The translations under genes and the position numbers were made by a program. DNA of 64,000 bases, from contig NZ_JACCKD010000002.1 of the NCBI RefSeq assembly GCF_013450155.1, positions 796,531 to 860,530 of the forward strand, in the 5' to 3' direction. Source of the DNA: Haloechinothrix aidingensis. GTDB lineage: Bacteria; Actinomycetota; Actinomycetes; Mycobacteriales; Pseudonocardiaceae. How positions within the stretch are numbered: position 1 is the first letter of the stretch; each line of letters begins with the position of its first letter. Below, piece by piece: positions 17,723-26,982 of the stretch. The notes beneath the pieces were generated by a model. That model did no database searches. It worked only from the letters and a program-made list of their open reading frames with translations, and had not been told where the DNA came from.

Positions 17723-18753
17723 CCGGCACCCCCTTCGCCGACCTGCGGCAACGGCAACGGTGGCGTGTCGTCCTCGTCCGCGAAGCCGAACTCGACGATG
17801 TTCGCGCGGCTGTCGAAGGTGCCCGTGTCCTGGTCGTACGCGCCGGTCAACGACGTGAGCGCTTCCGGGGCCTCGGACAGTGCCTCGGACAGCGAGTCCC
17901 GCTGCGCGACAAGCACCTCGGACGTGGTCAGCAGCTGGTCGACGTTGTCCCGCACGAGCTCGCGGTTGTCCCGCACGAACCCTTCCACGTCACCGAGCGC
18001 CTCGCCCAGCTCGGCGAGCGCGGCCGCCAGGTCGTCACGTTCCTCCGCCAGGATCTCCGAGACGGTGGCGAGCTGCTCGTTGAACTCCCGGACCTGCTCG
18101 TCGTTGTCGAGGAGCATCCCGGTGAACTCGTGCAGGTTGTCCACGGTCCCGAACAGCTCGTCCTCCGAGCCGGACATCACCCTGCTCGCCTTTCCCAACT
18201 CCCGGATGGTTTCGTTGATCACCTCACCCGTGCCGTCCATATTCCTGGCGGTGCTGCTGAGCAGCTCGCTGAGCGAACCATCCGAGTTGAGTCCGTCCGG
18301 ACCGAGCTGTTCGGCGAACTCGTTCAAGCTCTGCACGACGTCGTCCAGCTCGAGGGGCACCACCGTGCGCTCGACCGGGATGACGTCACCGTCCGAGATC
18401 TCCGGGCCGCCGGAGTGCACAGGCGCCAGCTGGATGTAACGGTCGCTGACCAGGCTCGGGGTGACGACCAGCGCACCGGCGTCCTTCGGGACGGCGACGT
18501 CGGCGTCCACCGACATCCCCACCTCGACGCGCTCGCCCACCGGTTCGACCGACTCGATCGTGCCCACCGCGATGCCGAGCACGCGCACGTCCGAACCCGG
18601 GTACACCCCGACGCCGCTGGTGAAGTACGCGGTGAGCTCCTTGCGCTCGTCCCCGAGGAACACGGCCGTGCTCGCCGCGGCCACGACGAGCACGGCGACA
18701 ACCACGAGTGCGACGATCCTGGCGTACCGGAGACGGCCCGTACCCGCGGACAT
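17719..18753 (-). CDS. mceD: Mce-family protein MceD
   Basis: 344 aa. One N-terminal helix (ARIVALVVVAVLVVAAAST), an MCE domain (about 38-118, ELTAYFTSGVGVYPGSDVRV), and a helical stretch of about 180 residues ending in a Pro-rich tail (DDTPPLPLPQVG). Its ATG at 18753 shares one base with the mceC stop. It is one of the six different MCE subunits of the lipid importer. Confidence 0.93.
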   Translation of the reverse strand: MSAGTGRLRYARIVALVVVAVLVVAAASTAVFLGDERKELTAYFTSGVGVYPGSDVRVLGIAVGTIESVEPVGERVEVGMSVDADVAVPKDAGALVVTPSLVSDRYIQLAPVHSGGPEISDGDVIPVERTVVPLELDDVVQSLNEFAEQLGPDGLNSDGSLSELLSSTARNMDGTGEVINETIRELGKASRVMSGSEDELFGTVDNLHEFTGMLLDNDEQVREFNEQLATVSEILAEERDDLAAALAELGEALGDVEGFVRDNRELVRDNVDQLLTTSEVLVAQRDSLSEALSEAPEALTSLTGAYDQDTGTFDSRANIVEFGFADEDDTPPLPLPQVGEGGAG

Positions 18754-19751
18754 CAGCCACCCCCTCCCGGTCGCGGCGGCATACATCCACCGTCACCGCT
18801 GTCGACGAGACCGCAGATGTAGCTGTCGATCCAGCCCCTGGAGCTGACCGTGTCCCCCATCAGGCGGTAGAAGGGCCCGGCCAGCTCCAGGCTCTCGGAC
18901 AGGGTCTGCTGGTTGCGCCGCAGCACCTCCGTCACCCCGTCCAGCTGCTCGAGCATCGGCCCGATCTCCTCCTCGTTGTCGGCGACGAGACCGGACAGTT
19001 GCGTGGACATCTCGCGCGTGCCGGCCAGCAGGGCGCCGATCGCCTCCCTGCGGTTCTCCAGCTCGGTCAGCAGCACCGCCCCGTCGTTGATCAATGCCTC
19101 GAACTGCTCGTTGTGGTCGGCGAGGGTTCCGCTGATCTCGCTGGTGTTCTCGAGCAACGCGGCCAGCTCCTCGTCCCGCGAGGAGATCGTCTTCGAGAAG
19201 TCGGACAGCCCTTCGAACGACGCGCGCACGTCCTCCGGGGTGGAGCTGGAGAAGGTCTCCTCGAGCGTGTCGAAGGCATCGGCCAGCTGCTCGGAGTCGA
19301 TCGCGCCGAACACCCCGGCCAGCTCGTCGAAGGCGTCGTTGATGTCGAACGGTGTCACGGTCCGGTCCACCGGAATCGCCGTCTCCGGGTCCAGCCGGTC
19401 ACTTCCGAGCGGGTCGACGGAGAGGTTCTTCTGCCCGAGCGCCGTCTTGATCGTGATCGCGGCCACGCTCCGGTCACCGATCCAGACGTCGTCGTCGACA
19501 CGGAAGCGCACGTCCACGTGATCGGTGTCGAGCCGCACGTCGACGACCTCGCCGACCTCGACGCCCGCCACCCGCACCTCATCGCCCGAGGCCAGGCCCG
19601 CCGCCTCGGCGAACTCCGCTGTGTAGCTCTCGCCACCGGAGACGAGGGGCAGATGGTTCCAGTTGAGCGCGGCCAGGAAGACGAGGAGCATCCCGGCAGC
19701 ACCCACGAGACCGACGGTGATCGGGTTGCGTTCCCGGAACGGTGTGATCAT
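18753..19751 (-). CDS. mceC: Mce-family protein MceC
   Basis: 332 aa. A short N-terminus (MITPFRERNPITVG), one membrane helix, an MCE domain (YTAEFAEAAGLASGDEVRVA), and the helical region with alternating E/L heptads. Two cysteines near the C-terminus (SYICGLVDSGDGGCMPP) and a Pro/Gly tail are typical. The ATGA overlap with mceB shows coupling. Confidence 0.93.
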   Translation of the reverse strand: MITPFRERNPITVGLVGAAGMLLVFLAALNWNHLPLVSGGESYTAEFAEAAGLASGDEVRVAGVEVGEVVDVRLDTDHVDVRFRVDDDVWIGDRSVAAITIKTALGQKNLSVDPLGSDRLDPETAIPVDRTVTPFDINDAFDELAGVFGAIDSEQLADAFDTLEETFSSSTPEDVRASFEGLSDFSKTISSRDEELAALLENTSEISGTLADHNEQFEALINDGAVLLTELENRREAIGALLAGTREMSTQLSGLVADNEEEIGPMLEQLDGVTEVLRRNQQTLSESLELAGPFYRLMGDTVSSRGWIDSYICGLVDSGDGGCMPPRPGGGG

Positions 19752-20770
19752 CCCTGGCACCTCGCTTCGGTCACGGGCAGTCCCGGAGCGGCACCTCCGG
19801 GAGGTGTTGCGACACCCTCTGCGGAGGCGGCGCACAGGAACACGTTCATCCAGGATCCGTACGACGCCATGCGGCCGAGGGACTCGTACTTGACCGGCAG
19901 GTTGTCGAGCATCGCCTCGAATTCCGGGGTGTTGTCGTTCATCGTCGCGGCGAACTCGCCGAGCGCGTCGATCGAGTCACCGATGGCCGGGCGACCGTCG
20001 GCGAGCAGCGCGGAGACACTCTCGGACAGCGCCCCCATCCCCTCGATGGCCTGCCCGATCGGCTCGGCGTCGTCCGCGAGCGCCGACACCAGCTCCTGCG
20101 TGGTGGTCACCAGGTGGGACATCTCCTCGTCCCGCTCGTTGAACTCCTCGAGCACCGCGTTCAGTTCGGACACCACACTGCCGATCACCTCGTCCCGCTC
20201 GGCCAGCGTCGAGGTCAGCGATGCCACGTGCCGGACGATGCCGTCCACCGTGCCACCCTCACCCTGCAGGATCCGGATCAGCTCGTAGGAGAGCTTGTTG
20301 ACCTGCTCCGGTGACAGTGCCTGGAAGAGCGGTCGGAACCCGTTGAACAGCGCGGTCAGATCGAGAGCAGGGTTGGTGCGCTCGAGCGGGATCACCGCCC
20401 CCTCCTCGAGTGGCTCACCGGCGGGGTCGTCGCCGTGCTCCAGCGCGATGTAGCGCTGCCCGAGGAGGTTGCGGAACTTCAGCGTCGCCGTCGTCGAGTG
20501 CAGCAGCGCGCGGTCGGCCTCGACGGAGAAGTCCACTTCGGCCACCCGCCGGTCCACCACCCGGATATCGGAGACCTCGCCGACCCGCACTCCGGACATC
20601 CGCACGTCGTCACCGGCACTGAGCGCGATCGCATCGGTGAAGCGAGCGCTGTAATGCGCCATCTCCCCGCCGTCGCGGTTCGCGATCGTGACCGCGAGCA
20701 GGCCCGTGGCCAGTACCGTGACGAGCATGAAGGCGATGCCTTTGACCAGCGGGGCGGTTACACCTCTCAT
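19748..20770 (-). CDS. mceB: Mce-family protein MceB
   Basis: 340 aa. An N-terminal helix (GIAFMLVTVLATGLLAVTIA), an MCE domain (HYSARFTDAIALSAGDDVRM), the central helical region and a C-terminal part with WMNVFLCAAS and a final Cys. The ATG at 20770 overlaps the mceA stop (ATGA). The longer open frame upstream is inside mceA and was rejected. Confidence 0.93.
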   Translation of the reverse strand: MRGVTAPLVKGIAFMLVTVLATGLLAVTIANRDGGEMAHYSARFTDAIALSAGDDVRMSGVRVGEVSDIRVVDRRVAEVDFSVEADRALLHSTTATLKFRNLLGQRYIALEHGDDPAGEPLEEGAVIPLERTNPALDLTALFNGFRPLFQALSPEQVNKLSYELIRILQGEGGTVDGIVRHVASLTSTLAERDEVIGSVVSELNAVLEEFNERDEEMSHLVTTTQELVSALADDAEPIGQAIEGMGALSESVSALLADGRPAIGDSIDALGEFAATMNDNTPEFEAMLDNLPVKYESLGRMASYGSWMNVFLCAASAEGVATPPGGAAPGLPVTEARCQG

Positions 20771-21951
20771 TCCAGCGTCACCTCGGTCCCACGCAGTAAC
20801 GGGCCGACGAGCAGCGTGCTCCAGCCGGGAATGTCCTCGGGTGCGACGTCGTGGACCGGCGCGAGCAGCTCGGAGACCAGCTGCCCCTCCGCCCGCGAGT
20901 GCGCCATCGGGCCGGAGCCACCACCACCGGTGGGCGGACACGCGGAGACGCCGCCCGTCCCCGTAGCCCCGGCCGGTTCCTTGACCGTCAACCGCACGTG
21001 CAGGCCGGGCTCACCGTTGCCGGCACCCAGGGCTTCGTCGACCTGGTCTGTGAGCTCCGACGCGGCTCGTGCCAGGCAGGGAAACGTCGCGGAGTGTTCG
21101 GCGAGCAGCTCCAGCGTCGGCTTGCTGTTGGCGGACAGCTCGATGATGTTCTCGCCGTGCGCGCTGAGGAAGCCGTTCAGCTCGCCTGCGGTCGCGGTCA
21201 CCGTCGTGATCAGCTCACCCACCCCGGAGCGCCGGTCCACAAGCGTCTCGCTCACCGTGGTCATATCCGCCATGGCATCGAGCACGTCGGGCGCTGCCCC
21301 GTCGTAGGTGTCCATCACATCGGCGAACCGCGTGATGCTCTCCTGCAGCTCCGGCATCTCCGGGACGAGCTCGTCCACGTACCCGTTCAGCGCGACCAGC
21401 GTCTCGCCGAGTGCGGCGCCCCTGCCGTCCAGCGCCTGGGCTGTCGCGCCCAGCGACGCGGACAGCTTGTGCGGCTGCACGGTACGCAGTACCGGCATCA
21501 GGTCGTTGAGCACCTTCTCGATCTCGATGGATGTCTCGCTGCGGGACCGCGCGATGACGTCGCCCGCGCCGAGCGTCTCGCCGGAGGGCTCGTCGGGCAG
21601 CACGAGGCTGACGTAGCGCGGCCCGAACAGGGTCTTGGGCAGTATCCGGGCGGAGACGTTTCGCGGCAGCGCCTCCACCTCGTCGGGGTTCAGGGCCAGC
21701 TCGACCTCGGCACCGTCGCCGTCGGTACGCACCTCGCGGATCTGGCCGACGAGCACGCCCCTGGCCTTGACATCGCCGTTGACCTTGAGCTGGCTGCCGA
21801 CCGAGCCCGCCCGCAGCGTCACGGGGACCGTCGAGGAGAACGTCTTGTCATAGATCGCAACCGACAGCCATCCCAGCGCGGCGAGCACGAGCAGGAAAAC
21901 CAGCCCCAGTGCCTGAACCCTGGTACGTGACTGCACCTCGTCGCCGTTCAT
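20767..21951 (-). CDS. mceA: Mce-family protein MceA
   Basis: 394 aa. An N-terminal helix (LGLVFLLVLAALGWLSVAIY), an MCE domain (VPVTLRAGSVGSQLKVNGDV), long helices, a Gly/Ser-rich segment and the characteristic MceA ending STLLVGPLLRGTEVTLE. The ATG at 21951 overlaps the yrbE1B stop by four bases; an open frame to 22686 upstream of it only shadows yrbE1B. Confidence 0.93.
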   Translation of the reverse strand: MNGDEVQSRTRVQALGLVFLLVLAALGWLSVAIYDKTFSSTVPVTLRAGSVGSQLKVNGDVKARGVLVGQIREVRTDGDGAEVELALNPDEVEALPRNVSARILPKTLFGPRYVSLVLPDEPSGETLGAGDVIARSRSETSIEIEKVLNDLMPVLRTVQPHKLSASLGATAQALDGRGAALGETLVALNGYVDELVPEMPELQESITRFADVMDTYDGAAPDVLDAMADMTTVSETLVDRRSGVGELITTVTATAGELNGFLSAHGENIIELSANSKPTLELLAEHSATFPCLARAASELTDQVDEALGAGNGEPGLHVRLTVKEPAGATGTGGVSACPPTGGGGSGPMAHSRAEGQLVSELLAPVHDVAPEDIPGWSTLLVGPLLRGTEVTLE

Positions 21952-22790
21952 CCTGCCACCCGCACTGTCGTCGTCGAACCCCAGATAGCCAGGCTCAGGA
22001 AGAAGTCGAGGACGGCGACGAGCACGATCGACGTGCGTACCGACCGTCCTACCGCGACACCGACACCCGCGGGTCCGCCCGTCGCCCGGTACCCGTAGAA
22101 GCAATGCGTCAGGATGATCCCCACGCTGAAGATGAGGACCTTGCCGAACGACCACAGCACGTCCCCCGGTGGGAGGAACAGGTTGAAGTAGTGATCGTAG
22201 GTTCCCGCGGACTGGCCGTACACGTAGATGGTCGTCATCCTGGCCGCCAGGTACGAGGTCAGCAGCCCGATCACGTACAGCGGGGCGATCGTGACGAACC
22301 CGGCGACGATCCTGGTGGTGACCAGGTAAGGAACGCTGCGCACCCCCATGGCGTCCAGCGCGTCGATCTCCTCGGAGATGCGCATCGCGCCCAGCTGCGC
22401 GGTGAAGCCCGATCCCACCGTCGCGGACAGCGCCAGCGCTGCCACCAGCGGCGCGATCTCCCTTGTGTTGAAGTACGCGGAGACGAACCCGGCGAAGGCG
22501 GCCGTGCCGATCTGCTCGAGCGCGGAGTAGCCCTGCAGCCCCACCACGGTGCCGGTGAAGACGGTAAGCCCCACCATCACGCCGATCGTCCCGCCGATCA
22601 CCGCGAGCGCCCCGGAACCGAAGCTGATCTCGGCGAGCAGCCGCACGATCTCCCGGTAGTACCTGGTTACGGTGTACGGCAACCACGCGAGCGCGCGCAG
22701 GTAGAACAGCAGCTGGTCACCCAGGCGCCCCAGCGCGTTCATCGGACGCGCGACCCGCAGCCTGTGCCGCCCACCGCCGGTTATGACCAC
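21948..22790 (-). CDS. yrbEB: YrbE/MlaE-family permease subunit B of the Mce importer
   Basis: 280 aa. About five to six membrane helices with the MlaE-family signature region TIGVMVGLTVFTGTVVGLQG and the EEIDALDAMGVRSVPYL coupling helix. It pairs with the A subunit as the permease on which an Mkl/MceG-type ATPase acts; that ATPase is not in this window. A GTG start with an AGGAGG site inside the end of yrbEA is likely; an internal ATG 48 bp later is possible. Confidence 0.92.
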   Translation of the reverse strand: MVITGGGRHRLRVARPMNALGRLGDQLLFYLRALAWLPYTVTRYYREIVRLLAEISFGSGALAVIGGTIGVMVGLTVFTGTVVGLQGYSALEQIGTAAFAGFVSAYFNTREIAPLVAALALSATVGSGFTAQLGAMRISEEIDALDAMGVRSVPYLVTTRIVAGFVTIAPLYVIGLLTSYLAARMTTIYVYGQSAGTYDHYFNLFLPPGDVLWSFGKVLIFSVGIILTHCFYGYRATGGPAGVGVAVGRSVRTSIVLVAVLDFFLSLAIWGSTTTVRVAG

Positions 22791-22793
22791 GGC

Positions 22794-23591
22794 TCACACC
22801 TCCTGAGGCGGGACGATCTGGATGTAGATGAGGCTGATCACGAAGTTGACGAAGAACAGCAGCAGGAAGGTGACCACTACGGACTGGTTCACCACATCCC
22901 CGACGCCCTTCGGCCCACCCGCGGGACGAAGCCCCCGGTACGAAGCCACCAGCCCGGCGAGGAACCCGAATACCAGAGCCTTGAGCGTGCCGACCCACAG
23001 GTCCGGCAGGTGTGCCAGTGCCGAGAAGCTCGCCAGGAACGCACCCGGCGTGCCCCCTTGCATGACCACGTTGAAGAAGTAGCCGCCGCACACCCCGACG
23101 ACGCTGACCATCCCGTTGAGGAGTGCGGCAACCAGCATGGTCGCCTGGACCCGTGGCACCACGAGCCGCTGGATCGGCGAGACGCCCAGCACCTCCATCG
23201 CGTCGATCTCCTCGCGGATGGTCCGCGAACCGAGATCGGCGCAGATGGCCGCGCCTGCCGCACCCGAGATCACCAGCGCCGTCACGATCGGGCTCGCCTG
23301 CTGCAGCACCGCGAGCACGCTGGCCGCGCCGTTGAACGACTCGGCCCCGATCTGCTCGGTGAGCGAGCCGAGCTGCAGGGTGATGACCGCACCGAACGGG
23401 ATCGAGATCAGCGCGGCAGGCAGGATGGACACGCTGGCGACGAACCAGAACTGGTGGATGAACTCCCGAACCTGGAACGGGCGCCGGAACATGCCGAAGA
23501 ACACGTCGAGCCCGAGCGCGAACAGCTGCCCGAACTCCCGCAACGCCGCGCCGACCAGATCCGCGGGACGCACCTTGGTATCGGCGGCCAT
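22794..23591 (-). CDS. yrbEA: YrbE/MlaE-family permease subunit A of the Mce importer
   Basis: About 265 aa. MlaE domain with FGAVITLQLGSLTEQIG, the coupling helix EEIDAMEVLGVSPIQRLVV, and five to six membrane helices. Two adjacent ATG codons (23594, 23591) follow a GGGAGG at 23596-23601; the second gives a better spacing. The gene begins 56 bp after the stop of the secreted-protein gene at 23650, so the operon probably starts further upstream with that gene. Confidence 0.92.
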   Translation of the reverse strand: MAADTKVRPADLVGAALREFGQLFALGLDVFFGMFRRPFQVREFIHQFWFVASVSILPAALISIPFGAVITLQLGSLTEQIGAESFNGAASVLAVLQQASPIVTALVISGAAGAAICADLGSRTIREEIDAMEVLGVSPIQRLVVPRVQATMLVAALLNGMVSVVGVCGGYFFNVVMQGGTPGAFLASFSALAHLPDLWVGTLKALVFGFLAGLVASYRGLRPAGGPKGVGDVVNQSVVVTFLLLFFVNFVISLIYIQIVPPQEV

Positions 23592-23649
23592 CATGCCTCC
23601 CGGCTCGTTCTCGTCGTCGCGCGGCCGCCGCACGGTGTCCGCACGGACC

Positions 23650-24447
23650 TCACTCCCGAACCGGGCACGTCGCCACGCATCGCGTCGTCAGGGTCGTGTC
23701 GAGCAGGTTTCCCTCTCCCGCGACGAGGCCCGTCATGAGTGGGTCCAGGTCCTCGGCCGACCCGCATCCGGTGAAGGTCGGGATCGCGTACACCGACTGG
23801 TCCATCTCGCTCTCGGCTCCTTCCACCAGGTTCACCCACCCCGTGATCTCGATCGTCGCGGGAACTCGCGTGCGGCACTCGTCGCCGACGCGCAGCGGAA
23901 TCCCGTCCTGCCGGACGTCGCTCAGCGCCACGAACAGCTCGGCTTCCATCTCGACGTGCGCCCGCTGGTTGACCAGGTCGAGCTCGCTCGTCCCGGTGAC
24001 CTCCTCGTGCTGTAGCAGCTCTACGGTGCTGGTGACCGGCATGAAGTCGAACGCCACGAAGTACCCGTCGGAGGCAGGGATGTCCAGGTCCCCGCGCAGC
24101 TTGTTCTCCCCGTCCTCCTCGTAGATCACCCCGTCGAACCGGCCCCGTTCCAGATGCAGCTCGGAGTCGAACGCCGCGATCCGCGACACCGAGTCCACGT
24201 CGAACGAGACCTCCAGCTCGATTCCCGGATTCGCCTGCTCAGCCGCGACGCCCGACTCCTCCGCCTCGCCGGTACCGTCGTCGCTTCCCGCCGACGGGTC
24301 ACTGGCAGGCGTGCCCTCGGCGGCCACCGGGATCGTGCCGATTCCGGTGGTGTCCGCGACGCCGACCGCGGCACAGGCGAGGGCCACCGTGGCGAACGCC
24401 GCTGCCGCAGCCCTCGTCGAGACGGCTCGTGACCGGACTCGTCCCAT
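23650..24447 (-). CDS. Secreted protein homologous to the C-terminal domain of the DUF6801 proteins; first gene of the Mce operon
   Basis: 265 aa. Signal peptide about 1-35, an acidic linker, then a domain of about 190 residues. Its features match the C-terminal domain of the two DUF6801 proteins in this window: an early segment leading into TSELDLVNQRAHVEMEAELF, a conserved GDECRT followed by a Pro/Ile/Thr strand, then a GCG motif near the end. It lies 56 bp before yrbEA on the same strand, so it is likely to be co-transcribed with the importer and may act with it outside the membrane. That functional link is inference. The start at 24447 follows GGGGGAAG; two earlier in-frame ATGs exist. 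Confidence 0.72.
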   Translation of the reverse strand: MGRVRSRAVSTRAAAAAFATVALACAAVGVADTTGIGTIPVAAEGTPASDPSAGSDDGTGEAEESGVAAEQANPGIELEVSFDVDSVSRIAAFDSELHLERGRFDGVIYEEDGENKLRGDLDIPASDGYFVAFDFMPVTSTVELLQHEEVTGTSELDLVNQRAHVEMEAELFVALSDVRQDGIPLRVGDECRTRVPATIEITGWVNLVEGAESEMDQSVYAIPTFTGCGSAEDLDPLMTGLVAGEGNLLDTTLTTRCVATCPVRE

Positions 24448-24725
24448 GCGCGTGACTTCCCCCATCCCTCGAACACCGAGCACAGCCGGGACCGACTCGC
24501 GGCGATCCTAAATGGATCAGAATGGCGCTGTCGCGAGAAACTCTATCGAGGGGCCACACGGGTCACAATACGTCACAGAATCCCGCTCACCTCACGGGTA
24601 GAAGCGGCGCATTGTTGTCACGTAAACGCGAAATCGCACACCCGGGATTGTCATCGCGCGAGAACAACCGTGCGGGGCCGGCAGCGGGGATGCCGGGAAC
24701 GCGGCGGAGGGCTCCGCGGGCCGGT

Positions 24726-26807
24726 TCACCCTCTCCGCGCCAGCCACTGCGTCTCCACCAGCCTGTTCTTGAGGATCTTTCCCGTCGGGTTACGGGGCAA
24801 CTCGTCGACGAAGACGACGTCGCGTGGCACCGCGAAGCGCGGTAGCCGGTGCCGGATGTAGGCCCGCACGAGCTCGTCGTCGAGCCGGGACCCCTCGTGC
24901 AGCACGATATAGGCGGCCAGGCGCTGGCCGAACTCCTCGTCGTCGACGCCGACCACAGCCACGTCCGCCACCTGCGGCAGGTAGGCGAGAGCCTCCTCGA
25001 CGCTGCGCGGAAAGACGTTCTCCCCGCCGGAGATCACCATCTCGTCCTGCCTGCCCGACACGAACAGGCGCCCGTCCGCGTCGATGTAGCCGAGATCGCC
25101 GGTATCCATCAGGGAGTCGCGGACCTCGCGGCTACCCCCGTCGGTGTAGCCCTCGAACAGCATCTCGTTGCCGACGAAGATGCGCCCGGTCGCACCGGGC
25201 GGTACGGGCCTGCCCTCGATATTCAGAACCCCCAGCCGCGTACCCAGTGGCGGCCTGCCCGCCGTCGTCGGGGCGGCCCGCAGGTCCGTGGGATCGGCAA
25301 CCGCGGCCCAGGACACCTCGGTGGACCCGTAGAAGTTGTAGAGGATGTCGCCGAAGACGCTCATGAACTCGGTCACCAGCGCGCCGGACAGGGCCGAGCC
25401 GCTGCTGGCGACGATGCGCAGGCTCGACGTGTCATAGGCGGAGCGCACGTCCTCGGGAAGGTCCAGGATCCTGCGCAGCATGATCGGGATGGCGAACAGC
25501 GTGGTGCACCGTTGCTCGGCGATCATCCGCAGGCATTCCTCGGCGTCGAAGCGCTCCTGCAGCACGACCGTCGCGCGCAGCGGCGTACTGATCTGCAACC
25601 CCGCCAAACCCCAGGCGTGGAAGATCGGCGCCGAGATCAGCATGCGCTCGCCAGCCTGCAGCGGGATCCGCGACAGGATCCCCGCGATACTGGCGAGCCC
25701 CCTGGACGCCGGACGCCGCGCGCCTTTCGGGGTTCCGCTGGTCCCCGAGGTCATCACGACCACCGTCCCCGCCCGGGGTGGCCGTTCCGGAACGGCGTGC
25801 GTCACCCCGGTACTCAACGCGCGCATGCTCAGCTGCCCGGAACCGTCCGGATGCGCCGCGGTGCTGACCTGCCGCACGTCCTGCGGGAGATAGCGTACGA
25901 GTGAAGAGAACTCGTCGTCGCGGATCACCGTGTCCACCCCGTGCTCACCGACGGCATCGACCACCTGCTGACCGGCGAGCGCGATGTTGATCAACACGAC
26001 AGAGGCCCCCAGCTTGCCGCAGGCCAGCATGCTCTCGACCATCGCGGCGTGGTTGCGGGCGAGCAGGCCGACCGTGCTGCCCGGACCGAGCCCGAGACCG
26101 GCGAGACCGGCGGCCAGCCGCTCCGTGCGGTGTTCCAGCTCGCCGTAGGTGCGCGTGGACGTCCCGTCGATCAGCGCGGTCCGCTCCGGCACCCGCGCCG
26201 CGGCGGCGCCGTACCCGCCTACCAGCGTGTAGCCCCACCTGGCCACCGACGTCAGCTGACCGAGCATCCGCCCGGGCCCGCCGGGCGCGAGCACACCGGA
26301 TCGCAGCAACGTACGCAGCACGCCGGACCGGGTCCCGTACGCGCCCCGGTTGACCAGATCCGTACCCGGCTCGCGGGCGAGATAGGCGCGGATACGGTCG
26401 ACACCGGCCCGCGCCCACGACTTGATCCTGGCCCGCGTCCACCCCGCACCACCCGGGACCGGCAGGTTCGGGTTGAAGAACACGAACGCGAGCCTGGTGC
26501 GCCCGGCACCGAGCGCGGAGAAATGGACCGATACCCACGACCCGGTGTCCGGTACACCGGCGAGGACCAGCTTCTCCGCGGGCCTGCTGATCAGGGCCTG
26601 CACCCAGTGGTCGGTCACCCCGCCCGAGCCACGGTCGACCCGGACGCGATACGTCGTACCGTGCTGCGAGCCGGCAGCCGGGACCCGTTCGCAGAGGCTG
26701 ATACCCGCGAGGAAACGCGGGTACACCTCGGGATCACCGATTACCTCCCACAACCTCGCCGGAGCGTGATCGACGAGCGTGCTGAAGGCCACGTACTCGG
26801 ATGCCAT
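24726..26807 (-). CDS. SRPBCC (START-like) domain fused to an acyl-CoA synthetase / fatty-acyl-AMP ligase
   Basis: 693 aa. Residues about 1-145 are an SRPBCC/polyketide-cyclase-like domain (FSTLVDHAPARLWEVIGDPE), which has a hydrophobic pocket for lipids. From about 190 on is an AMP-binding enzyme with P-loop VVMTSGTSGTPKGARR, YGSTE, DTGDLGYIDADGRLFVSGR and the C-terminal lysine motif NPTGKILKN, so the adenylating core looks complete. The ATG at 26807 has GGAGGG upstream. Its place before the Mce operon recalls fadD5 in the M. tuberculosis mce1 locus: imported fatty acids would be activated here. The fusion partner could present the lipid to the active site. Confidence 0.85.
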   Translation of the reverse strand: MASEYVAFSTLVDHAPARLWEVIGDPEVYPRFLAGISLCERVPAAGSQHGTTYRVRVDRGSGGVTDHWVQALISRPAEKLVLAGVPDTGSWVSVHFSALGAGRTRLAFVFFNPNLPVPGGAGWTRARIKSWARAGVDRIRAYLAREPGTDLVNRGAYGTRSGVLRTLLRSGVLAPGGPGRMLGQLTSVARWGYTLVGGYGAAAARVPERTALIDGTSTRTYGELEHRTERLAAGLAGLGLGPGSTVGLLARNHAAMVESMLACGKLGASVVLINIALAGQQVVDAVGEHGVDTVIRDDEFSSLVRYLPQDVRQVSTAAHPDGSGQLSMRALSTGVTHAVPERPPRAGTVVVMTSGTSGTPKGARRPASRGLASIAGILSRIPLQAGERMLISAPIFHAWGLAGLQISTPLRATVVLQERFDAEECLRMIAEQRCTTLFAIPIMLRRILDLPEDVRSAYDTSSLRIVASSGSALSGALVTEFMSVFGDILYNFYGSTEVSWAAVADPTDLRAAPTTAGRPPLGTRLGVLNIEGRPVPPGATGRIFVGNEMLFEGYTDGGSREVRDSLMDTGDLGYIDADGRLFVSGRQDEMVISGGENVFPRSVEEALAYLPQVADVAVVGVDDEEFGQRLAAYIVLHEGSRLDDELVRAYIRHRLPRFAVPRDVVFVDELPRNPTGKILKNRLVETQWLARRG

Positions 26808-26982
26808 GCCGCAGCGCCCTCCTGCGAGTATCGCCCCTGACACGTCAACTCATTAGGCGGTCGGGGACCACACACGGTCAATGGGTTCGCATCGAGCGGC
26901 ACGGCCACACGGCCGGACCTGTCACGCTCGCACAACGGGCGCGGCGAACTTGCGCATCCGGACACGAACAGCGCCTGCGGCC

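Noticed and set aside
18708-20288. 526-codon plus-strand frame across mceC/mceB
   Set aside because: Shadow of two overlapping mce genes; no recognisable protein features.
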